From Alphaproteobacteria bacterium (GTDB taxonomy: Bacteria; Pseudomonadota; Alphaproteobacteria; Sneathiellales; Sneathiellaceae): a stretch of DNA of 6,334 nucleotides. The translations under genes and the position numbers were made by a program. The DNA lies in contig SBHH01000296.1 of NCBI GenBank assembly GCA_006226265.1, positions 1 to 6,334 of the forward strand, given 5' to 3'. Of this stretch, positions 1 to 5,774 are shown one piece after another; position 1 is the stretch's first letter, and every line of letters begins with the position of its first letter. The notes below the pieces were generated by a model. That model was given only the letters and a program-made list of their open reading frames with translations. It was not told the DNA's origin and ran no database searches.

Positions 1-1290
1 CCGCCGGATCGCATCCTTCTTGCGGTCGACAAAATAGATGTAGCCATCCTCATCGAGATAGCCCCGATCGCCCGTATGGAACCACTGGTTCCGATTGGCT
101 TCCATCGTCGCCTCGGGCATCTTGTAGTAGCCGCGCGCCGTGATCCAGGGCACATCGCATCGCACGCAAATCTCTCCCGGGGTTCCCGGCGGCAGCGCAT
201 TGTCCTCGTCATCCATGATCCGGATGGTCATTTCATGACGCGGCTGACCCGCTGATTTCCATTTCTCCGGTGGATGTTCCGGGCTTAGGAATGTGATAAA
301 GCCGAAGTCGGACAGCGCATAGACCGAGGTAATTGTAAGGTCGTATCGCTTCTCGAACTCGCGGGCGAAATCAGGCACCGGCACCATCATGCAGAGCCTT
401 GCGTCATTCTCCCGATCCTGCGGGCTTTCCGGTTGAGCCCAAAGAATGTTCGCCATTGCACCTAGAAGACTGAAAGCCGTCACACCGTTATCACGAATTT
501 CCTGCCAAAAGGCGCGGGCCGAAAAGCGGCGCGACAAAACAAAGGATGCATCTGCCATCAATGCCGGAATAGCTGATGTATTAAGGGCATTTCCATGGAA
601 CATCGGCAGACAGGTGTAGAGGACGTCCTCGGGCTGATAACCGAAATATTCAACATGATCGACCGCGCCAAGAACCGCCCTGCCATGCGGCACCATGTTT
701 CCCTTCGACGGTCCCGTTGTCCCCGAAGTGTAGAGAAGGAAAATAAGATCCCGCGCGCTGCTCTCTTCCGGAATATCGGCGGCCGATCCCTCCAGAAGAT
801 CGTCATAGTTGATAACTTTGGCAGCAAGGGACGGGCTGGCATCCGTAGCCTCATCCCCTTCTTCATGGTGGATAATGATGTTGCGGATATTTCCACATTG
901 ATCTTCAACATTGCGGAAGCGTTCGACCAGCCCGCTGTCCGCAATCAGAACGGTCGAATCCGACTGAGTGAGATAGTATACCAGCAATTCACCCTTTGCG
1001 GCCGTATTAACCGGCACACTGACCGCGCCAATCTTGGCGAGGGCGAAGTAAAGAAACAGAAGTTCGGGCTTATTGTCCATGAGGAACGCCACATGATCGC
1101 CCCGCCCGACACCAAGCGCCCGCAGCGAATTTCCGAGCCGGTTGCTGATCTCGTGCACCTCCCGATAGGAATATTCGCGCCCTTCAAACCGGAGGTAGAC
1201 TTTTCCGCCGTTCTTCTCCGCCTTGTACCGCAGAACCTGACCCAGCGTTTTAATCTCTGAGGGAAGATCAAGATTACGTATTTTTTTCAT
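1..1290 (-). CDS. CaiC-like acyl-CoA ligase (AMP-dependent synthetase), C-terminus cut by window edge
   Basis: An ANL-superfamily enzyme that would activate a carboxylic acid with ATP, through an acyl-adenylate, to its CoA thioester in the cytoplasm. I read 430 in-frame residues from ATG 1288-1290 to the left edge. The P-loop YTSGTTGPSKG is at residues 187-197, HTGD (A7) at 405-408, and the hinge segment YFVDRKKDAIRR at 419-430. The middle region (LPMFHGN, then SARAFW) resembles crotonobetaine/carnitine-CoA ligase (CaiC) and related ligases. The whole C-terminal lid with the catalytic lysine, roughly 80-90 residues by family length, is off the window. The A5 motif is YALSD (324-328) instead of the usual YGxTE. 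The start lies 9 bases after the upstream DUF35 stop. A weak GGGAAAG ribosome site sits in the last codons of that gene, with long (12 nt) spacing, so translation may be coupled. The substrate cannot be named from sequence. Confidence 0.93.
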   Translation of the reverse strand, partial: MKKIRNLDLPSEIKTLGQVLRYKAEKNGGKVYLRFEGREYSYREVHEISNRLGNSLRALGVGRGDHVAFLMDNKPELLFLYFALAKIGAVSVPVNTAAKGELLVYYLTQSDSTVLIADSGLVERFRNVEDQCGNIRNIIIHHEEGDEATDASPSLAAKVINYDDLLEGSAADIPEESSARDLIFLLYTSGTTGPSKGNMVPHGRAVLGAVDHVEYFGYQPEDVLYTCLPMFHGNALNTSAIPALMADASFVLSRRFSARAFWQEIRDNGVTAFSLLGAMANILWAQPESPQDRENDARLCMMVPVPDFAREFEKRYDLTITSVYALSDFGFITFLSPEHPPEKWKSAGQPRHEMTIRIMDDEDNALPPGTPGEICVRCDVPWITARGYYKMPEATMEANRNQWFHTGDRGYLDEDGYIYFVDRKKDAIRR

Positions 1291-1299
1291 GATTATTTG

Positions 1300-1716
1300 T
1301 TACTTTCCCGAAAACAGAGGCAAAGGCGTTCCATCCTGGCTTTCCTGCCAAACAAGTCGAAGGGGCATGCCGATCCGGATCTTTTCCGGCGGCAGATCAA
1401 TGATGTTGCTGATCAGGCGAACACCGAAATCCGGAAAACTCACGACCGCAATATTGTAGGGGACATAGGCCTTCAGCGCCTCTGTCACCGGGTTATGGAT
1501 GATCGTATAGCTGAAGAGTTCCGCCCCCTCCGGCGCGCGGTCCCACAAGACATCGTCGGAACCGCAAAACCGGCATACCGGCACCGGCGGATGGCGATGA
1601 CGGCCACAAGCGCCGCACTTCTGGAACCGGAGCTCATACTTCCGGCACCAGTTCCAGAAGGTGGCGCCTTCCAGTGAAGGATCGGGGGAAGGTGTTGGCA
1701 GGTATCTATCCATCAT
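1300..1716 (-). CDS. DUF35 zinc-ribbon/OB-fold protein, likely partner subunit of the adjacent aldolase
   Basis: A 138-residue protein with an N-terminal helix region, a rubredoxin-like zinc ribbon whose four cysteines are C34, C37, C48 and C51, and a C-terminal OB-fold (LFSYTIIHNP at 67-76, VRLISNIID at 99-107). Proteins of this family (for example the DUF35 domain of ChsH2, and BbsA) form complexes with thiolase-superfamily subunits and are needed for their stability or activity. Here the domain stands alone, without the MaoC hydratase domain fused to it in ChsH2. The start codon overlaps the aldolase stop as ATGA, which points to coupled translation and a 1:1 complex. There are two consecutive ATG codons (1714-1716 and 1711-1713). 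The GGAGAG site upstream is 3 nt from the first and 6 nt from the second, so either could be used. It is about 44% identical (about 61 of 138, hand alignment) to the second DUF35 protein at 4029-4448. Confidence 0.93.
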   Translation of the reverse strand: MMDRYLPTPSPDPSLEGATFWNWCRKYELRFQKCGACGRHRHPPVPVCRFCGSDDVLWDRAPEGAELFSYTIIHNPVTEALKAYVPYNIAVVSFPDFGVRLISNIIDLPPEKIRIGMPLRLVWQESQDGTPLPLFSGK

Positions 1717-2885
1717 GCCCTCTCCAGAATGGCCGCGGACGACCCGTTGGCCAGCAGGCAGATTTCCGCCCCGTCCACCTGCGACGTTGAGATACCACGC
1801 ATCTGCTTCACGCCCTCAACCGCAAGATTGAGGCCATGGATATAGGCCTCCGATAGATGTCCGCCAGACGTGTTGATTGGTAATCCCCCCTCTGGCCAGC
1901 GGATATTGCCATCCGCAACAAAATCGCCTGCCTCCCCCCGGCCACAGAAACCGAAGGTTTCCAGGTTCATCAGGACGAAATGCGAGAAGTGGTCATAAAT
2001 CTGCGCCGTATCGACATCTTCAGGGCCAATGCCGGCCTCACGATAGAGCTCCTCGGCAAGCTGCAACCCGCCGCCGGTGCTGTATTCCGCTTCAGGCATA
2101 TTATGCGATCCCAATCCGCCGGAGCCCCAGCCATCATCGAGGCCTTGCCCTGCGGCAAGGATTGGAACGGCTGTTTGGTCCAGATCCTCGGCCCGTTCCT
2201 TTGTAGTAATGATCAAGGCGCAAGCCCCGTCATTCTCCTGACAACAGTCATAAAGCCGAAACGGATCGGCAATCATGCGAGAGGACAGATAGCTTTCCAG
2301 ATCGAGAGGGCGATCCCTGAATACGGCGCGGGGATTACGGGATGCATTGGCCCGGCCGCTTAGTGGAATTTCCGCGACCTGCTCCGGCCGAACGCCATAT
2401 TCATAAACATAACGCTGGGCGATCGGGGCCAGCATGAAGGGCGGCGCAAACATTCCGAAAGGATCGAGAAAGCCGGGTCCGTGCGGAACGCCATATCCTT
2501 GCCCAAACCGTTTGCGCTGCCCTTGACAGAGAGACCGGAAAACCGCCACATAGTTCGCAGCGCCTGAGCGAACGGCCGCGGCAGCCTGTGCGATAGAAGC
2601 AAAGCAGCCCCCTCCACCTCCTCCCCAAGCCATTGTCGCAGAACGAACTGCGGGGAGACCTAGAGATTCCTGAATAAGCCAGGGCACGCTTTCATCATTC
2701 GCATAGGACGACAGGCCGTCGATCTGACTGACGGTAATGCCCGCATCTGCCGCGGCCCTGCAAATCGCTTCGCAGGCAAGTGCAAGCTCGCTCCGGCCGA
2801 CGATGCCGCCCCGGCGCGTATACTCCGTCTCACCGATGCCGACAATGCAGGCCTGAGACGCCGTACCTTTACTTATCTGCTTCAT
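1713..2885 (-). CDS. Ltp2-like thiolase-superfamily acyl-CoA (retro-)aldolase
   Basis: A 390-residue protein of the SCP2/lipid-transfer thiolase family, most like the steroid side-chain aldolase Ltp2. It is probably not a classical thiolase. The helix after the usual nucleophile is present (residues 94-108), but the position that would hold the catalytic cysteine falls in the Gly run 88-93. The GHP histidine position is Tyr348, in SEAYIHG (345-351). A second tyrosine lies in YDHF (297-300). Ltp2 has catalytic tyrosines near residues 294 and 344 in the same two motifs, so an acyl-CoA retro-aldol reaction is the best inference. Cys94 aligns three residues after the usual nucleophile, so a thiolase role is less likely but not excluded without a structural alignment. 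ATG 2883-2885 has AAAGG 7 nt upstream. The gene is first in an operon with its DUF35 partner and the acyl-CoA ligase, and is divergent from iclR. Automated annotation would probably say thiolase or acetyl-CoA acetyltransferase. The substrate is unknown. Confidence 0.92.
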   Translation of the reverse strand: MKQISKGTASQACIVGIGETEYTRRGGIVGRSELALACEAICRAAADAGITVSQIDGLSSYANDESVPWLIQESLGLPAVRSATMAWGGGGGGCFASIAQAAAAVRSGAANYVAVFRSLCQGQRKRFGQGYGVPHGPGFLDPFGMFAPPFMLAPIAQRYVYEYGVRPEQVAEIPLSGRANASRNPRAVFRDRPLDLESYLSSRMIADPFRLYDCCQENDGACALIITTKERAEDLDQTAVPILAAGQGLDDGWGSGGLGSHNMPEAEYSTGGGLQLAEELYREAGIGPEDVDTAQIYDHFSHFVLMNLETFGFCGRGEAGDFVADGNIRWPEGGLPINTSGGHLSEAYIHGLNLAVEGVKQMRGISTSQVDGAEICLLANGSSAAILERA

Positions 2886-2892
2886 GATTTAG

Positions 2893-2916
2893 CCTTTCGC
2901 GTTATATCCGGAAAGG
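2893..2916 (-). promoter_or_regulatory. possible leader hairpin covering the aldolase ribosome-binding site
   Basis: In the transcript of the minus strand, CCTTTC (2911-2916) can pair with GAAAGG (2893-2898). The latter contains the Shine-Dalgarno sequence of the aldolase gene. The loop is 12 nt and two more G-C pairs can form with a bulge. The pairing is seen in the sequence; any effect on translation is inference, and a 6-bp stem may be chance. Confidence 0.3.
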
Positions 2917-2957
2917 TTCCCTGCACTCTTTTTAGTTGTTGCTTGCGATTTCCAAAG

Positions 2958-2986
2958 ATCATTTCACACGGATTCTATTATGTCAA
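2958..2986 (-). promoter_or_regulatory. sigma70-type promoter for the aldolase-DUF35-ligase operon
   Basis: On the minus strand, a perfect -35 box TTGACA (2981-2986) is followed, after 17 bases, by AATGAT (2958-2963), which matches the -10 consensus at 4 of 6. The predicted start is near 2951, giving a leader of about 65 nt. A weaker overlapping alternative uses CATAAT (2977-2982) as -10 with TGAACT (3000-3005) as -35. In that case the nearest palindrome would overlap the -35 box and act as a repressor site. Confidence 0.55.
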
Positions 2987-3000
2987 TATATGAAAACTAA

Positions 3001-3015
3001 GTTCATCTAATGAAC
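3001..3015. promoter_or_regulatory. operator-like perfect palindrome, copy 1 (probable IclR-family site)
   Basis: GTTCAT-CTA-ATGAAC is a perfect inverted repeat with 6-bp arms and a 3-bp spacer. Its GTTC-N7-GAAC, 15-bp layout resembles operators of IclR-family regulators such as PcaR and PobR. It lies between the divergent aldolase operon and iclR. Relative to the best operon promoter its centre is near -57, a position typical of activator binding. That it binds the adjacent regulator is inference. Confidence 0.62.
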
Positions 3016-3016
3016 A

Positions 3017-3031
3017 TTTCATACTATGAAC
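3017..3031. promoter_or_regulatory. operator-like palindrome, copy 2
   Basis: TTTCAT-ACT-ATGAAC repeats copy 1 exactly 16 bp further on, with one arm mismatch (first base). The two 16-mers agree at 12 of 16 positions, and the other three differences are all in the spacer. Conservation of arms but not of the spacer is what is expected of protein-binding sites. Its centre is near -73 from the best operon promoter. Confidence 0.6.
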
Positions 3032-3091
3032 AAATTGCTCGCTTTTTGTGAAAAAATTTGATCCAATAGCGCCGAAAACAGTTGAACCAGT

Positions 3092-3108
3092 GAGAACAGA
3101 TTGTTCTC
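3092..3108. promoter_or_regulatory. 17-bp perfect palindrome upstream of iclR, possible autoregulatory site
   Basis: GAGAACA-GAT-TGTTCTC has perfect 7-bp arms around a 3-bp spacer. It shares GAAC/GTTC cores with the two 15-bp palindromes, but in inverted order (GAAC on the left). It overlaps the -35 element of the candidate iclR promoter, so binding there would be expected to repress iclR. It may instead be a site for a different regulator. Confidence 0.45.
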
Positions 3109-3129
3109 TTTCTTAACCAAGAGTATGTT
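3101..3129 (+). promoter_or_regulatory. candidate iclR promoter (weak)
   Basis: TTGTTC (3101-3106, 3 of 6 to consensus) and TATGTT (3124-3129, 4 of 6) are separated by 17 bases in an AT-rich tract, with a predicted start near 3136. The boxes are poor matches. The assignment rests mainly on position and on the palindrome that overlaps the -35 box. Confidence 0.3.
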
Positions 3130-3207
3130 ATTTATGGATTTTTTTGGCGACCGAACAGAAAGAAGTCATTTCCCAACCGAAGGGGAAAAATCAAAATTAC
3201 AATTCGC

Positions 3208-3212
3208 GGAGG
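3208..3212 (+). promoter_or_regulatory. Shine-Dalgarno site that fixes the iclR start
   Basis: GGAGG lies 6 nt before ATG 3219-3221. It is the best ribosome site in the region and argues against an in-frame TTG at 3144-3146, which would add 25 residues and has no clear ribosome site. Confidence 0.8.
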
Positions 3213-3218
3213 TTGATT

Positions 3219-4007
3219 ATGCCATCGTTTGAGCCCGTCACCGCAGTTGTTCGCGCACTCACTGTTTTGCGAATTGTGAATGAACTCGATTTTGCCTCGA
3301 TCAAACAAATTCACAAAGAATCGAAACTACACCGTTCAACCGTCCTTCGGATGCTGGAAACGTTGATGCACGAGGGATATGTCACCCGGGACGCAGAGTC
3401 GGGAATGTATATGCCTACGGGCAAAACCCTTCTGCTAAGCCGCGGGTTTGACGGCAACCGACATCTTTCAAAACTGGCCGCGCCAGTCATGCTTGCCCTT
3501 CGGGAGCGGATCGGCTGGCCTTCCGACCTTGCCGTGCTCGACGGAGATGAAATGCTGATCATCGAAACAAGCCGCGAATATAATGTTATGGAGATCAATC
3601 ATAAGGCCGGGGTCCGTGCCCCCGTACTTCTGACGTCGCTGGGCCGGGCCTATCTTGCCTATTGCAGTGATGCGAAACAGAACCATCTTTTGAAGATGCT
3701 GGCGGCTTCTCACCGGACCACCAGCTCGCCTGCGCGTGATAATCCCAAGGGCATGCAAAAGCTTCTCAATGATATCCGTAAACAGGGCTACGCAACACCC
3801 GACCCGAAGTTCAATCAATCTTCCGGAGCGGGCCTTGTGACCGGCTTCAGTGTACCGGTATTCAAAAATAACGAAGTTTTTGCAAGCCTCAGCACCTCGT
3901 TTCTGATGAGCGCCATGTCTTTGGAAGAAGGAATCGCTTCGCTTCTCCCCGCTCTCAAGGAAACCGCGGAAAAGCTCGGTGAGATGATCGGCGAAGACTA
4001 CAGCTGA
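3219..4007 (+). CDS. IclR-family transcriptional regulator
   Basis: A 262-residue DNA-binding regulator of usual family length. The N-terminal winged helix-turn-helix covers about residues 7-60, with the recognition helix in LHRSTVLRMLETLMHEG (37-53), followed by the wing. The C-terminal effector-binding domain runs from about 80 to 257 and carries the family signature SLGRAYLAYC (140-149). IclR proteins often sense a pathway metabolite and control a divergent catabolic operon as well as themselves. The gene fits that: it is transcribed away from the aldolase operon across 333 bp that hold two tandem palindromes and a third one. I chose ATG 3219 because of its strong GGAGG site. At the 3' end it faces the second DUF35 gene, with 21 bases between the stop codons. 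The effector is not known; a CoA ester or the imported acid is a reasonable guess. Confidence 0.94.
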   Translation: MPSFEPVTAVVRALTVLRIVNELDFASIKQIHKESKLHRSTVLRMLETLMHEGYVTRDAESGMYMPTGKTLLLSRGFDGNRHLSKLAAPVMLALRERIGWPSDLAVLDGDEMLIIETSREYNVMEINHKAGVRAPVLLTSLGRAYLAYCSDAKQNHLLKMLAASHRTTSSPARDNPKGMQKLLNDIRKQGYATPDPKFNQSSGAGLVTGFSVPVFKNNEVFASLSTSFLMSAMSLEEGIASLLPALKETAEKLGEMIGEDYS

Positions 4008-4028
4008 TCATTGGCGCAACCGAACCGA

Positions 4029-4448
4029 TCAAGCTTTTTCAAAAAGCGGAATAATCTGCCCGTTTCCGGCTTCCCCCCAGACGAGATGAACTTTCATGCC
4101 GAATTCAAGCTCTCCCGGGGTAGCGTCTATCACGTTCGAAATGAGCCGGACAGGCCCGAAATCAGGAAACTCAATTACCGATACATTATAGGGAACCCGC
4201 TCCTTCACGGCGGGATGGGCCGGATGATAGACGAAAGTATAGCTGAACAGACGCCCTTCTCCCGGCGCCTCCACCCATTCAGATTTTGCCGATTGGCAAC
4301 TTGAGCAAAATGGCCCCGGCGGATGGCGGAAGGTTCCGCAATCTGCACAACGCTGAAATGTCAGCTTCTTTTTCTGGCAGTTCCGCCAATAGGCCATATC
4401 ATCGAATGATGCTTCAGGCCCTGGCACCGCTTCCGGCATATAATGCAT
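4029..4448 (-). CDS. second DUF35 zinc-ribbon/OB-fold protein, downstream of TRAP permease genes
   Basis: A 139-residue protein with zinc-ribbon cysteines C34, C37, C48 and C51 at the same positions as in the DUF35 protein at 1300-1716, and an OB-fold (RLFSYTFVYHP 66-76, VRLISNVID 100-108). The two are paralogues at about 44% identity and align with a single one-residue gap. Cys24 is also shared. It is last in the TRAP operon, 24 bases after the large-permease stop. AAGGAG lies 7 nt before ATG 4446-4448, which favours this start over the in-frame ATG at 4437-4439. DUF35 proteins normally work with a thiolase-like subunit, yet none is encoded beside this one. It may pair with the aldolase at 1713-2885, replace the first DUF35 subunit, or serve an enzyme encoded elsewhere. 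No direct role in transport is known for the family. Confidence 0.92.
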   Translation of the reverse strand: MHYMPEAVPGPEASFDDMAYWRNCQKKKLTFQRCADCGTFRHPPGPFCSSCQSAKSEWVEAPGEGRLFSYTFVYHPAHPAVKERVPYNVSVIEFPDFGPVRLISNVIDATPGELEFGMKVHLVWGEAGNGQIIPLFEKA

Positions 4449-4472
4449 TCACTAACTCCTTTTTTACTTCGA

Positions 4473-5774
4473 TCAGTCCCCAACCAAAAAGAGAGCAAGC
4501 TGCGGAAAAGCAACCAGCAATCCAATAATCAACAGTTCCATCATCACGAAGGGGATACATCCTTTAAAGATTTCACCGAGCGGCGCATCGGGCACACTAC
4601 TCTTGACGACAAAAACATTGAGGCCAACAGGCGGTGTGATACATCCAAGTTCAACCGCCTTGACAACGATGATCCCGAACCAGACCGGGTCATACCCAAG
4701 CTCCAGAATGATCGGAAAGACGATCGGCATCGTAATCAGGATCATGGAAATTCCGTCGACCAACGCCCCCAGAACCAAGTAGATGACAATAATCAGTCCG
4801 AAAATGGCAAGCGGCGGTAAGTTCAAATGAACAATGCTGTCTGCAACCATGGCTGGAAGCTGTGACATGTTGAGAGCAAGACTGAACAGTCCGGCCCCAA
4901 CGATCAAAAAGAAGATCGAAGAAGTACCTGCGCCTGTCTCCCAAAGGCCGGCTTTCAAATTCTTCCAGGCATCCGGTCGGCGAAGCACCATGAGCAGGCC
5001 GAGCAAAGCGCCGATTGCCGCCGCCTCGGTCGCAGTTGCAATTCCAAGGTAAATCGATCCCATCACAGCACTGAACATAAGCAGCACTTCCCAGGCTCGA
5101 CCAAGAGAGACAAAACGCTCGCGCCAGGTTGCCCGGAGAATGCCCTCCTCCATACCGGCAAGCTCCGGCTTGAATTTGACCATGATATAGATGCCGATCA
5201 TATAGATCACCGCCGTCAGAAGGCCGGGAACAATGGCCGCAACGAACAGCTTGACCAGCGACACCTCGGTAATGAAGGAATAGATGACGAGAACGCCGCT
5301 TGGCGGAATCAGAACACCGAGCGTTCCTCCGGCGGCAATACAGCCGCCCGCAAGCAGCGGCTTGTAGCCCCGCAACCGCATTTCGGGCAAAGCGACACGC
5401 GCCATCGTCGAGGCCGTGGCAACACTCGATCCGCAGACGGCGGAAAAGGCCGCGCAGGCGAAAACCGTCGCAATGGCAAGACCGCCTGGAATATGCCCCA
5501 GCCAGCGCTGCCCCGCCTCAAACGCATAGCGCGACAGATTGGCAGAAAAGGCCATGTAGCCCATAAAAAGGAACAGGGGCAGCACGATGAAAGAGAATGT
5601 CGCCGTATAGGAATAGGGAAAGTTGGCGAGCAGGTAGGAAACCGCTCCCCATGGCCGCATGGCGATAATTCCGGTAATGCCCGTGGTGGCAAGCGCAACG
5701 GCAATCGGCATACCCGACAACAGAAGGATCAGCATCATGCTGACCAGAAGCGTACCTATGATCGTGGGATCCAT
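4473..5774 (-). CDS. dctM: TRAP transporter large permease (DctM family)
   Basis: A 433-residue inner-membrane protein, the main transport subunit of a tripartite ATP-independent periplasmic transporter that uses an ion gradient to import carboxylates or similar solutes. It is hydrophobic throughout, consistent with the roughly 12 membrane segments of the family. Family motifs are present in order: GSSVATASTM (115-124) with PEM (130-132), GTLGVLIPPS (150-159), TEAAAIGAL (249-257), GALVDGISMILITMP (336-350) and ELGCITPPVGLNVFV (375-389). It is full length. Its ATG follows the small-permease stop directly (TGAATG), with only a weak GAG upstream, so translation is probably coupled. The gene symbol denotes the family only. 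The substrate is set by the periplasmic binding protein, which is not in this window, so it cannot be told from here. Confidence 0.95.
   Translation of the reverse strand: MDPTIIGTLLVSMMLILLLSGMPIAVALATTGITGIIAMRPWGAVSYLLANFPYSYTATFSFIVLPLFLFMGYMAFSANLSRYAFEAGQRWLGHIPGGLAIATVFACAAFSAVCGSSVATASTMARVALPEMRLRGYKPLLAGGCIAAGGTLGVLIPPSGVLVIYSFITEVSLVKLFVAAIVPGLLTAVIYMIGIYIMVKFKPELAGMEEGILRATWRERFVSLGRAWEVLLMFSAVMGSIYLGIATATEAAAIGALLGLLMVLRRPDAWKNLKAGLWETGAGTSSIFFLIVGAGLFSLALNMSQLPAMVADSIVHLNLPPLAIFGLIIVIYLVLGALVDGISMILITMPIVFPIILELGYDPVWFGIIVVKAVELGCITPPVGLNVFVVKSSVPDAPLGEIFKGCIPFVMMELLIIGLLVAFPQLALFLVGD

Noticed and set aside
595..1260. Plus-strand open frame of 221 codons
   Set aside because: It lies antisense to the acyl-CoA ligase, whose P-loop and other ANL motifs are clear. 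The plus-strand translation shows no recognisable domain.
1281..1287. Run of seven A at codons 2-4 of the ligase as a slippage or phase-variation site
   Set aside because: Seven A in a Lys-Lys-Ile start is common, and nothing else in the sequence suggests programmed slippage.
2605..2622. Glycine-run codons of the aldolase as a hypervariable repeat
   Set aside because: The codons are mixed (GGA, GGT, GGG, GGC), not a pure repeat, and glycine-rich sequence at this position is normal for the Ltp-type family.
3144..3218. TTG start that would extend the IclR protein by 25 residues
   Set aside because: The added segment is lysine/glutamine-rich with no family match, no ribosome site precedes it, and ATG 3219 has an excellent GGAGG site and gives the usual family length.
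4033..4047. Palindrome GCTTTTT-C-AAAAAGC as a terminator
   Set aside because: It has a one-base loop and an A/T stem, lies inside the last codons of the second DUF35 gene, and has no T-tract after a GC-rich stem.
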